Of a stretch of DNA of 64,000 nt, positions 8,688 to 17,872 are shown piece by piece (within the stretch, counting starts at the first letter, position 1; every line of letters begins with the position of its first letter). The stretch comes from Xanthomarina sp. F1114. Its GTDB lineage: Bacteria > Bacteroidota > Bacteroidia > Flavobacteriales > Flavobacteriaceae. Made by a program: the position numbers and the translations under genes. Below the pieces are notes generated by a model that saw nothing but the letters and a program-made list of their open reading frames with translations, was not told where the DNA came from and ran no database searches. The stretch is taken from assembly GCF_026410255.1 (NCBI RefSeq), contig NZ_JAPMLL010000002.1:186001-250000 (forward strand), in the 5' to 3' direction.

Positions 8688-9698
8688 TTAATTAACTGCT
8701 GGACATTTACAGTGGTATCGTTCTTTTTTACAACCAAACTTATAACCTAGAGTTATTTGATGGAAACCTCCATTATTATAAACTACCGAATTTGCTTGGT
8801 ACGAATAGGTATATGCAAACATAAACTGATCGTAGTCTATACCTAAAATTGGTGTAATATATTGTAAATTCTGACTAGCTATTTCTGTTCCGTCCTGGAA
8901 CTCCGCTCCGTCTAAACTTCTTCTATAAGAAAGGCCTCCCCAAAGTTTACCAAATTCAAAATCTTTATAAGCTTTAGCATTAATATCTATTGAGGACTCT
9001 TTGGTACCGTCTTTATACATAAACATTAAAGAAGGTTCAAAACTCCATTCGCTATCATATTTTTGAAATACATTTCCAGCACTCACTATAAATTGTCTTG
9101 GATTATCGTAAGCAAAAAGCCCATTTTCGTTAGCATTTACTCCGTCGTTCTTCAACATATTTTTTACAGTGGCATGAGCATAAAAGTTATATAGGAAATA
9201 AGAAAAACCAAAATCGATATTAAAATTAGTAGCACTTTGTTCTATTCCAGCCACTATAGGATCGAACGGCTCGTTAATAAAAGCTGTTTCGTCCAATTTA
9301 TATTGCAAAGCACCAATACTTAATCCGAAAGAAAGCATGTTTAAATCTACTTCAGATCTAGAAAACATGATATGGTGTGCATAGGTTAGGTAAACCCCAT
9401 TTTGTGAGTGATATCCATTTTTATCTGAATAAAATATAGCTCCAATTCCCGAATTAGACTCCCCTATTCTCCCGTTAGCACTCATAGTTAAAAGTCTGGG
9501 AGCATTATCGTCTCCAAACCATTGTTGACGCCCGGTAACTCTAACTTTTGCACAGTTAGCTGCTCCAGCCATGGAAGGGTGTATTAAGTAATAGTTATCG
9601 GTTAGGTAGTCGGAGTATACAGGCATACCCTCTTGAGATATAGCTGTCTGCGCTAGAAAAAGCACAAAAGCTAACATATAAAACCTTTTTAATATCAT
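8688..9698 (-). CDS. PorP/SprF family type IX secretion membrane protein
   Basis: The 336-residue product has a signal peptide ending ISQEGMP and the family opening PVYSDYLTDNYYLIHPSMAGAANCAKVRVTGRQQW (given here only to show the order of P-x-YSDY, NP-like HPSMAG and RQQW). The remainder is a barrel-like series of alternating strands. SprF/PorP proteins are outer membrane partners of secreted gliding adhesins or T9SS cargo, usually next to a large SprB-like gene. Here it stands alone, flanked by unrelated genes, so its partner is elsewhere. The C-terminus is cysteine-rich (GCKKERYHCKCPAVN), which is not a general feature I recognise in the family. Confidence 0.88.
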   Translation of the reverse strand: MILKRFYMLAFVLFLAQTAISQEGMPVYSDYLTDNYYLIHPSMAGAANCAKVRVTGRQQWFGDDNAPRLLTMSANGRIGESNSGIGAIFYSDKNGYHSQNGVYLTYAHHIMFSRSEVDLNMLSFGLSIGALQYKLDETAFINEPFDPIVAGIEQSATNFNIDFGFSYFLYNFYAHATVKNMLKNDGVNANENGLFAYDNPRQFIVSAGNVFQKYDSEWSFEPSLMFMYKDGTKESSIDINAKAYKDFEFGKLWGGLSYRRSLDGAEFQDGTEIASQNLQYITPILGIDYDQFMFAYTYSYQANSVVYNNGGFHQITLGYKFGCKKERYHCKCPAVN

Positions 9699-9786
9699 AA
9701 TTTTAGTTTTCAGGGATTCTGTTTAAGTACTTGTTAAATTGGTAATTATAAAACTCAAAATCTTTAAAAAAATTATAAACAGAAAT

Positions 9787-9794
9787 CAAATATA
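9787..9794 (-). promoter_or_regulatory. Possible -7 box for the PorP/SprF gene
   Basis: On the minus strand TATATTTG matches TAnnTTTG and is 89 bases upstream of the ATG at 9698. A second match lies at 9891-9898. No well-placed -33 TTG accompanies either. Confidence 0.3.
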
Positions 9795-9922
9795 TAAAAA
9801 TTACTTTTTATCAGTCTCACTATATAGTTAAAGGTTTATAATATTTTGTGAATATATGACAAAAAACCTGTATTTTAAAAGCGAAAAAGTCAAATATATG
9901 GATAACTGAATTTATCTTTTAG

Positions 9923-9930
9923 TATTTTTG
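9923..9930 (+). promoter_or_regulatory. -7 promoter box of the NifU-type gene
   Basis: TATTTTTG fits TAnnTTTG and lies 16 bases before ATG 9947. No TTG is found at the right spacing upstream, so only the -7 half is supported. Confidence 0.42.
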
Positions 9931-9946
9931 CAAAAAACTTTATCTT

Positions 9947-10849
9947 ATGAGTAATTTTCAAGTTTCAATTAAAGAAACTACCAATACTAGCATTATAAAA
10001 TTCGAGATAAACCAGTTTATTACACAACATCAAAGTTTCGAATTCAACAATATAGACGAGGCAAAATCATCGCCTTTAGCACAGCAATTATTTTATTTAC
10101 CCTTTGTTAAAAAGGTATACATCTCTGGCAACTTTATTGCTATTGAAAGGTATAATATAGTAGAATGGAAAGATGTGCAAGCAGAAGTAGCAGAGCAAAT
10201 AGAAACCTATTTAAACAATGGAGGTGTTGTGGTAGAAGAAACACCTGCTTCTAAAAAAACCGCAGTAACCGTTTATGCCGAAGTTACTCCAAACCCAACC
10301 GCTATGAAATTTGTGGCTAATAAACAATTAGTAACAACTTCTTGCGAATTTACTTCTATAGATGAAGCTAAAATGTCTCCGTTAGCAGCAGAGTTATTTC
10401 ATTTTCCTTTTGTTAAAAACGTGTTTTTCGATGACAACTTTGTTTCAATTACAAAATACGAAATGGCCGATTGGAATGATATAACTATGGAACTTCGTGA
10501 GTTTATTAGAAGTTATTTAGAACAGGGCAAAGAGATTGTAATAGCTGATGCTCCTCAAGTTTCACCTACAAGTACTACGCAGAGCGATGGGAATTATGAT
10601 AATTTGGACGGTATTTCAAAAGAAATCGTCACTATTCTTAATGAGTATGTAAAACCAGCTGTTGCTAGCGACGGTGGAAACATCCAATTCACCTCGTATA
10701 ATCCAGAAAGTAAAGTTGTTGAAGTGGTTTTACAAGGAGCCTGTAGCGGGTGCCCTTCTTCGACCTATACTTTAAAAAGTGGTATTGAGAATATTTTGAA
10801 AGAAATGTTACCAGATAAAATAGAAAGCGTTATTGCTATTAACGGCTAA
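9947..10849 (+). CDS. NifU family Fe-S scaffold protein with duplicated Nfu N domain
   Basis: A 300-residue Fe-S cluster scaffold or carrier protein. Residues about 5-88 and 107-195 are two copies of the Nfu N-terminal domain: IDEAKSSPLAQQLFYLPFVK in the first aligns with IDEAKMSPLAAELFHFPFVK in the second. A linker of about 25 residues leads to the NifU C-terminal domain (about 220-300) with the cluster-binding CSGCPSS motif in QGACSGCPSSTYTLKSG. The usual Nfu has a single N domain, so this is an internal tandem duplication. It precedes dodecin by 54 bases. Confidence 0.92.
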   Translation: MSNFQVSIKETTNTSIIKFEINQFITQHQSFEFNNIDEAKSSPLAQQLFYLPFVKKVYISGNFIAIERYNIVEWKDVQAEVAEQIETYLNNGGVVVEETPASKKTAVTVYAEVTPNPTAMKFVANKQLVTTSCEFTSIDEAKMSPLAAELFHFPFVKNVFFDDNFVSITKYEMADWNDITMELREFIRSYLEQGKEIVIADAPQVSPTSTTQSDGNYDNLDGISKEIVTILNEYVKPAVASDGGNIQFTSYNPESKVVEVVLQGACSGCPSSTYTLKSGIENILKEMLPDKIESVIAING

Positions 10850-10903
10850 ATTTTTCTTAACTTTAAAACTCGCTTAAGTTTCATTTAATAAAAAAGAAAA
10901 ATT

Positions 10904-11104
10904 ATGTCAGTATTAAAAGTTATTGAAGTATTATCCAGTTCTAATGAAAGCTGGGAAGACGCTACTAGAAAAGCCGTAAAAGAAGCTTCTAAAACAGTTA
11001 AAAATATTAAATCTGTTTATATTAAGGAGCAGAGCGCTATGGTAAGTGGCGACAATGTTACAGAATTTAGAGTAAATGTAAAACTTACTTTTGAAGTAAA
11101 GTAA
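10904..11104 (+). CDS. Dodecin family protein
   Basis: A 66-residue small protein of the dodecin family, which assembles into a hollow dodecamer that stores flavin or related cofactors. The sequence MSVLKVIEVLSSSNESWEDA followed by KAVKEASKTVKNIKSVYIKE and the final strand VNVKLTFEVK fits the beta-alpha-beta-beta dodecin fold and length. A terminator follows. The immediate leader contains TAACTTTA, a near-match to a -7 box, so it could also have its own promoter. Confidence 0.9.
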   Translation: MSVLKVIEVLSSSNESWEDATRKAVKEASKTVKNIKSVYIKEQSAMVSGDNVTEFRVNVKLTFEVK

Positions 11105-11120
11105 GTGCTATAAAAAGTAT

Positions 11121-11150
11121 AAAAAGCGTTCCTTGTGAACGCTTTTTTTT
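11121..11150 (+). terminator. Intrinsic terminator after dodecin
   Basis: An 11-bp perfect stem (11121-11131 with 11137-11147, arm AAAAAGCGTTC) with loop CTTGT is followed by a run of T residues. Confidence 0.88.
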
Positions 11151-11164
11151 ATTGTTATAATTCT

Positions 11165-11172
11165 TAACTTTG
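11165..11172 (+). promoter_or_regulatory. -7 promoter box immediately before the DUF255 gene
   Basis: TAACTTTG matches TAnnTTTG and ends only four bases before the ATG at 11177. The usual start site a few bases downstream of the box would therefore fall on or next to the initiation codon, suggesting a leaderless or near-leaderless mRNA. Confidence 0.42.
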
Positions 11173-11176
11173 ATAC

Positions 11177-13279
11177 ATGAAATACGTATCGCTACTAATA
11201 ATCAGTATTTTATTAAGTTGTCAAGGACAAAACAAAGACTCCATGAAGCACGCATATACAAACAATTTAATTCACGAAACTAGTCCCTATCTTTTACAAC
11301 ACGCCCATAATCCTGTTGATTGGAATCCGTGGAACGAGACCGTTTTAGAGCAGGCAAAAAAAGAAAACAAACTCATTCTTATAAGTGTAGGTTATGCAGC
11401 CTGCCATTGGTGTCATGTTATGGAACATGAAAGTTTTGAAGATACCATAGTGGCTGAATTAATGAATTTGAAATTTATAAATATAAAAGTTGATAGAGAA
11501 GAACGCCCAGACATAGATCAGGTATATATGAATGCTGTGCAACTTATGACAGGAAGTGGTGGTTGGCCAATGAATGTGATAGCTCTTCCGGATGGCCGAC
11601 CTGTTTGGGGAGGAACATATTTTAGAAAAGAACAATGGATGAGTGCTTTGGAGCAAATTTCAGATTTGTACCGTAAACACCCGGAAAAACTATACGAATA
11701 TGCCGATAAGCTAGAACAAGGTATCAAAGCCATGGATGTGGTTACCTTAAATAAAGAAGAGGCAGAATTCAAATTAGAATTTATAGATCAGACCGTTAAA
11801 AATTGGGAAGCTCATTTTGATCATAAATTTGGAGGTTTTAAACGTGCGCCAAAATTTATGATGCCTAATAACTATCATTTTTTATTGCGATATGCTTATC
11901 AACACAAACATAAAGATTTACAAAAATTTGTAAACCTTACTTTAACTCAAATGGCCTACGGAGGTCTTTACGATCAAGTTGGAGGTGGCTTCTCAAGATA
12001 TTCTACAGATGTTAATTGGCATATTCCGCATTTTGAAAAAATGCTTTACGACAACGCGCAATTAGTAAGTCTATATTCTGATGCTTATTTAATTACAAAA
12101 GATCCATTATATAAAGATATTGTTTATGAAACTCTAGAGTTTGTAGAACGTGAGTTAACAGCCCAAAACGGAGCCTTCTACTCTTCTTTAGATGCCGATA
12201 GTAACATGCCAAACGGCACTTTAGAGGAAGGTGCATTTTATGTTTGGCAGAAAGAAGAACTACAAAAAATATTAGGTTCGAGTTATGAATTATTTTCGGA
12301 ATATTATAATATTAATAACTATGGTTTATGGGAAAACAGTCAATATGTTTTAATTAGAAAAGATTCTGACGAAAAAATATTAAAGACGCACAAGCTTTCT
12401 CTTGAAGATTTAAATAAAAAGAAAGCCGAATGGAAGCAACTTCTTTTAGAAAAACGTGAAAAAAGAAATAGACCTAGGCTAGACGATAAAACTTTAACAT
12501 CTTGGAATGCCTTAATGATAAAAGGCTATGTAGATGCCTACCGTGTATTTGGCGAAGAAAACTTTTTAAAAACAGCCGAAAAAAACGCTAATTTTATACT
12601 CAATGTTCAATTGCGAGAAGATGGCGGATTAAACCATAACTACAAAAATAACACGAGCACCATAAATGGTTATCTAGAAGATTATGCCACAACTATTGAT
12701 GCCTATTTAGCTCTTTATGAAAATACCTTAAACGTTAAATGGTTATCTGCAGCAAGAGATTTAACCAACTATGCATTCGATTATTTTTATGAAGAAACCA
12801 ATAGTATGTTTTATTTTACATCTAATAAAGACCCCTTATTAGTTAGCAGAAGTACAGAATACAGAGACAATGTTATTCCTGCAAGTAACTCTATGATGGC
12901 TAAAAACCTCTTTAAATTATCACGTTATTTCGATAATAACTATTACCATAAAACAGCCACTAACATGTTAAATAATATCAAACCAGAAATGCAGGAATAC
13001 GGTTCTAATTATTCCAATTGGTTAGATTTAATGCTAAATTACACAGAACCTTTTTACGAAGTTGTTGTGTCTGGAACAGAAGCTCACGAGAAAATAAAAG
13101 AGTTAAATAAAAAATATATTCCAAACAAAATTCTTGCTGGTGCAACAAAGGAAAGTTCTTTGCCTCTATTAGAAAACAGGTTTATAGAAAACGAGACATT
13201 TATTTATGTTTGTGTTAATCAAGCCTGCCAACTTCCAGTTAAAGAAGTAAAAGAGGCCATTAAACAAATTAAAAATTAA
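11177..13279 (+). CDS. Thioredoxin domain-containing YyaL/DUF255 lipoprotein
   Basis: A 700-residue member of the YyaL/SPATA20 family. The N-terminus [15 protein letters not shown] is a lipoprotein signal with Cys15 as the acylated residue. A thioredoxin-like DUF255 domain follows (about 25-190) with the hallmark [11 protein letters not shown] and the redox-like CHWCHVM. The rest is an (alpha/alpha)6 barrel resembling glycoside hydrolase/N-acylglucosamine epimerase folds ([25 protein letters not shown]). The biochemical role of the family is not established. Without the first 22 residues the protein would start at [20 protein letters not shown] as cytoplasmic homologues do, so a lipoprotein form is a real variation. 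DUF1304 follows after six bases. Confidence 0.9.
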   Translation: MKYVSLLIISILLSCQGQNKDSMKHAYTNNLIHETSPYLLQHAHNPVDWNPWNETVLEQAKKENKLILISVGYAACHWCHVMEHESFEDTIVAELMNLKFINIKVDREERPDIDQVYMNAVQLMTGSGGWPMNVIALPDGRPVWGGTYFRKEQWMSALEQISDLYRKHPEKLYEYADKLEQGIKAMDVVTLNKEEAEFKLEFIDQTVKNWEAHFDHKFGGFKRAPKFMMPNNYHFLLRYAYQHKHKDLQKFVNLTLTQMAYGGLYDQVGGGFSRYSTDVNWHIPHFEKMLYDNAQLVSLYSDAYLITKDPLYKDIVYETLEFVERELTAQNGAFYSSLDADSNMPNGTLEEGAFYVWQKEELQKILGSSYELFSEYYNINNYGLWENSQYVLIRKDSDEKILKTHKLSLEDLNKKKAEWKQLLLEKREKRNRPRLDDKTLTSWNALMIKGYVDAYRVFGEENFLKTAEKNANFILNVQLREDGGLNHNYKNNTSTINGYLEDYATTIDAYLALYENTLNVKWLSAARDLTNYAFDYFYEETNSMFYFTSNKDPLLVSRSTEYRDNVIPASNSMMAKNLFKLSRYFDNNYYHKTATNMLNNIKPEMQEYGSNYSNWLDLMLNYTEPFYEVVVSGTEAHEKIKELNKKYIPNKILAGATKESSLPLLENRFIENETFIYVCVNQACQLPVKEVKEAIKQIKN

Positions 13280-13285
13280 TTCAGT

Positions 13286-13639
13286 ATGAGTCTTATTTCT
13301 ATATTCTTAATCTGTTTGGTTGCCTTAGAGCACCTCTATTTTTTACTTTTAGAAATGTTTTTATGGACCACTCCTAAAGTGATTAAAATTTTCGGGTTAA
13401 AGTCTCAAAGTTTTGCCAAAGAAACTAAGACTTTAGCGGCCAATCAAGGTTTGTATAATGGTTTTTTGTCGGCAGGGCTTGTTTTCGCTCTAGTAAATAA
13501 CGATGTAAAAACACTTATTTTCTTTTTAATCTGTGTGATAGTTGCAGGAATTTTTGGAGCCATCACCACCAAAAAGCCAAAACTATTTATTTTACAATCT
13601 TTACCTGCTGGTTTAGCCCTAATTTCATTGTTATTTTAA
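13286..13639 (+). CDS. DUF1304 domain-containing membrane protein
   Basis: A 117-residue integral membrane protein with four predicted transmembrane helices (about 1-22, 50-68, 72-92, 98-117). The family signature is visible in LEHLYFLLLEMFLW and in AANQGLYNGFLSAGL. The function is unknown. It starts six bases after the DUF255 lipoprotein stop, so the two are probably cotranscribed. No charged catalytic motif is evident. Confidence 0.9.
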   Translation: MSLISIFLICLVALEHLYFLLLEMFLWTTPKVIKIFGLKSQSFAKETKTLAANQGLYNGFLSAGLVFALVNNDVKTLIFFLICVIVAGIFGAITTKKPKLFILQSLPAGLALISLLF

Positions 13640-13720
13640 AAGAGTTTCCTACTGTTTTTAATTGAAAACCAGAAATCAAACTATTTTTTTTAACTTTACA
13701 CCCTAACTTAAAATATAAAT

Positions 13721-14533
13721 ATGGATTTAGAAAATTGGACAGAAAGAGGAATTGAATTTATAACCGTATATGGTTTAAAGCTTTTAGGAGCTGTTCTGAT
13801 ATGGGTTATTGGATCGTGGGTAATTAAAAAATTACAAAACGCAGCCAAAACAATAATGAAGAAAAGAGAATTAGAAGTAAGTCTTCAAAAGTTCTTATCA
13901 AATTTAATAGGTTGGACTTTAAAAATTCTTTTAGTAATTAGTATTTTATCTCAAGTTGGGATTGAAACTACATCTTTTGCTGCTATTTTAGCTGCAGCCG
14001 GTTTAGCTATTGGTATGGCTTTACAAGGTTCCTTAGGTAATTTTGCAGGAGGCGTTTTAATTATGATTTTTAAGCCTTTTAAAATTGGCGATTTTATTAA
14101 CGCTCAAGGTGAAGCTGGTACAGTAAAAGAAATTGAAATATTTACTACAAAATTAACAACTCCAGATAATAAAGAAATTATTATCCCTAACGGAAGTCTT
14201 TCTAATGGGAACATTACAAACTTTAGTACGGAAGATAATAGACGTGTAGACTTTACTTTTGGAGTAGGATACGACTCAGACATCAAAAAAACTAAAGAAG
14301 TTATAATGAGTGTTATTGAATCTAATCCCGCTATTTTAAAAGATCCGGCACCAGCGATAAATGTTTCGGAGCTGGGAGATAGTTCTATCAACTTCTTTAC
14401 TCGAGTTTGGGTAAAGAAAGAGGATTACTGGGATGTAAACTTTGATACTATAGAACGTACTAAAGAAGCTCTTGATGCTGCTGGAATAGATATTCCTTAT
14501 CCACATCAAGTTGAAATACAAAAACAAGGCTAA
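13721..14533 (+). CDS. Small-conductance mechanosensitive channel, MscS family
   Basis: A 270-residue MscS-type channel that opens on membrane tension to release solutes during hypo-osmotic shock. Three N-terminal transmembrane segments are visible (about 15-35, 60-80, 85-115). The pore helix contains the glycine/alanine pattern AAAGLAIGMALQGSLGNFAGGVLIM. A beta domain follows (FKIGDFINAQGEAGTVKEIEIF) and then the alpha/beta C-terminal domain. Length is close to E. coli MscS. It is probably a single-gene unit, closed by the terminator that separates it from the convergent tsaB. Confidence 0.94.
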   Translation: MDLENWTERGIEFITVYGLKLLGAVLIWVIGSWVIKKLQNAAKTIMKKRELEVSLQKFLSNLIGWTLKILLVISILSQVGIETTSFAAILAAAGLAIGMALQGSLGNFAGGVLIMIFKPFKIGDFINAQGEAGTVKEIEIFTTKLTTPDNKEIIIPNGSLSNGNITNFSTEDNRRVDFTFGVGYDSDIKKTKEVIMSVIESNPAILKDPAPAINVSELGDSSINFFTRVWVKKEDYWDVNFDTIERTKEALDAAGIDIPYPHQVEIQKQG

Positions 14534-14585
14534 AACCAAGGCCTTTAAATCCTCCATAAAGAATAAAGAGGATTTATAATTAAGC

Positions 14586-14620
14586 AAACCTGTCTAGGAT
14601 TAAAACTAGGCAGGTTTTTT
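14586..14620 (+). terminator. Terminator between mscS and tsaB
   Basis: A 12-bp stem (14586-14597 with 14606-14617, one G-U pair) is followed by a T run on the plus strand. A second 9-bp hairpin (14546-14554 with 14568-14576) lies just upstream. Confidence 0.8.
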
Positions 14621-14621
14621 A

Positions 14622-15296
14622 TTATCTTTTTTTAGGTTTTAAGGCCACAAAATCTTTTAAATAATAGGGTTCAAAATAAGCAACATCTTCAAAGTCATTT
14701 TGTATAAATTTCCGATAAGCTATTAAACTCATTTGGTTTGCTGAGGGCAGTTTATCTTCAACAAAGTGTGCATTTGGATGCTGAATTAGGGATTTAGTTT
14801 TTTCAACTCCACTTCCCACAAAATAAACAGGACCTTTTTCTAAATATTCATTAAAAGAATTTGCTTCCAATATTTGAGCTTCAACTTTTCGGATTGTATT
14901 AAAATCCTGATCAAAAACAGCTGAATAGACTTCCATTCGCCTGGCATCTAGCATGGGAATTATTAGTCCTTTTGTCGTATCCACCTGATGTGCTAAAGCT
15001 TCTAAAGTAGAAATAGCAATCAAAGGTTTGTTTAGAGCAAAACAAAGCCCTTTTGCAGCCGAAACTCCAATTCTTAATCCTGTATAAGATCCAGGACCTT
15101 TACTAACTGCAATGGCGTCTAGTTGATTTGTTGCTAAATTATTATTAGCTAAAATTGTTTCTATATAGATATGCAAACGCTCGGCATGAGAGTACTCTTT
15201 ACTATTATCTTCTAAAAGTGCAAAAGTCTCTCCTTGCTTAGAAAGAGAGACAGAGCAATTAGTTGTAGATGTTTCTATATTTAATATTATAGCCAC
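14622..15296 (-). CDS. tsaB: tRNA threonylcarbamoyladenosine biosynthesis protein TsaB
   Basis: Dimerisation partner of TsaD in the complex that installs threonylcarbamoyl on A37 of ANN-decoding tRNAs. The 224 residues show the ASKHA-fold start ILNIETSTTNCSVSLS and the family motif KGPGSYTGLRIGVSAAKGL at about 66-84, then LIAISTLEALA. It is shorter than TsaD and lacks its metal-binding histidines, as expected. It lies only five bases downstream of the TolC-like gene at the end of an efflux operon with which it has no obvious functional link. Confidence 0.93.
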   Translation of the reverse strand: MAIILNIETSTTNCSVSLSKQGETFALLEDNSKEYSHAERLHIYIETILANNNLATNQLDAIAVSKGPGSYTGLRIGVSAAKGLCFALNKPLIAISTLEALAHQVDTTKGLIIPMLDARRMEVYSAVFDQDFNTIRKVEAQILEANSFNEYLEKGPVYFVGSGVEKTKSLIQHPNAHFVEDKLPSANQMSLIAYRKFIQNDFEDVAYFEPYYLKDFVALKPKKR

Positions 15297-15301
15297 AATA
15301 A

Positions 15302-16690
15302 TTAATCTATTAAAGAATTGCCTAAGTAGAAATCTAAGACTTTGGTTGTGAACACAAAATTATATTTTGCATTAATTAAGTTAGCTTCTGCATTTACCAA
15401 TCTATTTCTAACTTGCTCAAATTCAAAAGAATTCATAACCCCAGAATTATAGCTTTCTTGAGCATTTTTAAAGGATTCCTGTTGAGCACTTAAGGAAATT
15501 CGGGAGGCTTCAAATTGCTTTAAGGCAGCTTTGGCATCTGTATAAGACTGCTCGATGGTTGAACGTAAATCTTGTTTGGCTTGGTCTAAAGAGTAAGCAA
15601 TACGCTCATTATTAATTTTAGCTTTATTAACACTTACCTTTGTTTGCATGCGATTAAAAATTGGAACATTAAGACTAAAACCAAAGTTATAACCTAAATT
15701 ATCTTCTAGTTGTTGGGTAAAACCATTTTCTATTATTTGAAAACTCGATGGATCTAAAGGATCGTCGTATATAATTCTTAAATCTTCCTGTCCTTGGAAA
15801 TGTTGGTAAGATGTTCCTAAACCTGCACCAAAACTCAAAGTAGGATAATAGGCACTTTTAGCAATATCTATTGCTAATTCAGAATTTTCTATATCTAATT
15901 CGGCCTTTTTTATTTCGGGTCTATTTTGGAGCGCATAGTCATAAATCTCTTTTGAGTTTTTATGTTCCACTAAAACTTCAGGAAGATGCATTTCTATTTC
16001 TTCAACATCAAAACCTTCGCTTGGTATTTGTAAGAGCTGAGTTAGTCCTAACTTGGCAAGGTCTAAACTGTTTTCAACATTCGTTAATTTTTCATTATCG
16101 GTTGCTAATTGAGCTTGAACTTCATACAAATCTGCTTGAGGTTTAACTCCAGAATTCACCAACTCGGTTACTTGGGTTACTTGCTTCTCTGTAATTTCTA
16201 TTTGCTCCTGAGCTACTTTTAAATTTTCCTTGTTAAGTAAAATATTCAGGTATTGATTCACAACATTAACTGAAATATTATCCTTTAAAATATTTAATTG
16301 CAGGATACTGGATTCAATTCCTAATTGAGCTTGCTTATACATACTGGTATTTCTAAACCCATTAAACAAGGTGACTCCCGTATTTAAACCAAAACTATTT
16401 CCTCTTGAATCTCTACTAACTCTATTTCCATCTTGTCCAATAAACGACCCGAAGTTCCAGTTTTGTGTTGCAGATCCACTTAAGTTTGGTAAGAAATTAC
16501 CTTTGGCTGATGTTAATTCTTCATCTGCCGTTTTTGTATCTAATTCTGTTTGCTTGATAGATATATTATTCTCCAAAGCGTAGTTTACACATTCCTCCAA
16601 AGACCATTTTTTGTCTTGAGCAAAGGTAGATACTCCTACAAAAACAGTTAATAAAACTGTTGTAATTATATTTCTATTAATCTTCATCAT
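15302..16690 (-). CDS. TolC family outer membrane efflux protein
   Basis: The outer membrane channel of a tripartite exporter, 462 residues. The signal peptide ends STFAQDKKW, and the typical OEP start WSLEECVNYALENNISIKQ follows. Two OEP repeats of long helices (NLKVAQEQIEITEKQVTQV in one, FKNAQESYNSGVMNSFEFEQ in the other) are interspersed with beta segments. Its 5' end overlaps the adaptor gene by 14 bases. With the adaptor, two permeases and ATPase upstream it completes a MacAB-TolC-like system. The substrate cannot be inferred. Confidence 0.93.
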   Translation of the reverse strand: MMKINRNIITTVLLTVFVGVSTFAQDKKWSLEECVNYALENNISIKQTELDTKTADEELTSAKGNFLPNLSGSATQNWNFGSFIGQDGNRVSRDSRGNSFGLNTGVTLFNGFRNTSMYKQAQLGIESSILQLNILKDNISVNVVNQYLNILLNKENLKVAQEQIEITEKQVTQVTELVNSGVKPQADLYEVQAQLATDNEKLTNVENSLDLAKLGLTQLLQIPSEGFDVEEIEMHLPEVLVEHKNSKEIYDYALQNRPEIKKAELDIENSELAIDIAKSAYYPTLSFGAGLGTSYQHFQGQEDLRIIYDDPLDPSSFQIIENGFTQQLEDNLGYNFGFSLNVPIFNRMQTKVSVNKAKINNERIAYSLDQAKQDLRSTIEQSYTDAKAALKQFEASRISLSAQQESFKNAQESYNSGVMNSFEFEQVRNRLVNAEANLINAKYNFVFTTKVLDFYLGNSLID

Positions 16691-17789
16691 TATTATCTTT
16701 AGAAGCTTTGTTCCACACTTTAATTTTATCTCCTTCTTTAACGCCGTCTACTATTTCGACATTAATACCATCTGAAATTCCTAATTCCACATATTTTTCT
16801 TCAAATTTATTATCTCCTACTAAAACCTCAACATAAGGTTTTTCTGTAATTCTATTAAATTGAAGTAAAGATTCTTTAATTACCAGAATACTGTCTTTGC
16901 TTTCCATATCTATTTCGGCATTAGCACTATAACCTGCTCTAATTTTTGTGGAAGGTGTTACTTCAACATCTGCTTTAATAGTAAATTGAACGGCGCCATT
17001 TTCCTCGTTCCCTTTTGGGGCAACAAAGGTTAACTTTGCTGGGAATTCCTGTTCGTTTAAAGCTCCAAGAACGACTTTTATATCTGTTCCTTCTTCAATT
17101 TTACCAACTTCTGCCTCGTCCACTTTTCCTTCAAAAATCATTTTACTCATATCTGCAATTGTTGCAACTGTTGTACCAGCGTTAAAGCTGTTGGATTCAA
17201 TAACCTGATCTCCTTCTCTAACAGGAATTTCCAGAACAGTTCCTGCAATTTGAGCTACAATATTAGTATTTGCAGAGCCTCCACCAGAAAGAGATCCCTG
17301 TCTAATAATTTGATAATCATTTTGAGCCTGAGTTAAAGACTCTTTTGCCTGATTATAAGATAGCTCGCTATTTTCGAAATCTTGCTTAGAAATAACACCT
17401 TTTTCAAAAAGTCCTTTATTTCTATCGTATAAAATTTGAGCATTGTCTAAAGCTAAACGCGCCGTACGCGTTCTACTATTAGCACTTGCCAAGTTTTGCT
17501 CGTTAGGTACCACACGAATTTTAGCAATCATATCTCCCTTCTTAACAATATCTCCTTCTTCTACCAAGATTTTATCGATAATTCCGGCTATTTGAGGTTT
17601 TAACTCAATTTCTTCTTCAGGATTAAGTTTTCCTGTAGCCACAACTTTTGTGTTAATAGAAGTAAAGAATGGCTCTTCTACTTTAAAGTCTTCAAGAGCT
17701 TTTGAATTCGAATCTTTAAAGTATTTAATTACCCATACAAACAGTACTAGTAAAACAATTCCAACTATAATTTTTAGCGTTTTATTCAT
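16677..17789 (-). CDS. Periplasmic adaptor (HlyD/MacA-like) of the ABC efflux system
   Basis: A 370-residue membrane fusion protein. An N-terminal membrane anchor (about 5-22) is followed by lipoyl-like halves (TGKLNPEEEIELKPQIAGII then IVEEGDIVKKGDMIAKI in order), a helical hairpin around residues 95-160, and beta-barrel domains (VDEAEVGKIEEGTDIKVVLG). It links inner membrane permeases to the TolC-like channel, whose gene overlaps its 3' end. The context with FtsX-type permeases points to MacA rather than an RND partner. Confidence 0.92.
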   Translation of the reverse strand: MNKTLKIIVGIVLLVLFVWVIKYFKDSNSKALEDFKVEEPFFTSINTKVVATGKLNPEEEIELKPQIAGIIDKILVEEGDIVKKGDMIAKIRVVPNEQNLASANSRTRTARLALDNAQILYDRNKGLFEKGVISKQDFENSELSYNQAKESLTQAQNDYQIIRQGSLSGGGSANTNIVAQIAGTVLEIPVREGDQVIESNSFNAGTTVATIADMSKMIFEGKVDEAEVGKIEEGTDIKVVLGALNEQEFPAKLTFVAPKGNEENGAVQFTIKADVEVTPSTKIRAGYSANAEIDMESKDSILVIKESLLQFNRITEKPYVEVLVGDNKFEEKYVELGISDGINVEIVDGVKEGDKIKVWNKASKDNNDED

Positions 17790-17872
17790 TTTTAATTCCT
17801 TTTATAATTCTTGCTTGGTTTGATAGTCTTCTTATAATGCTATAAAGACGATTTATGATTGTTTTCAATTGA

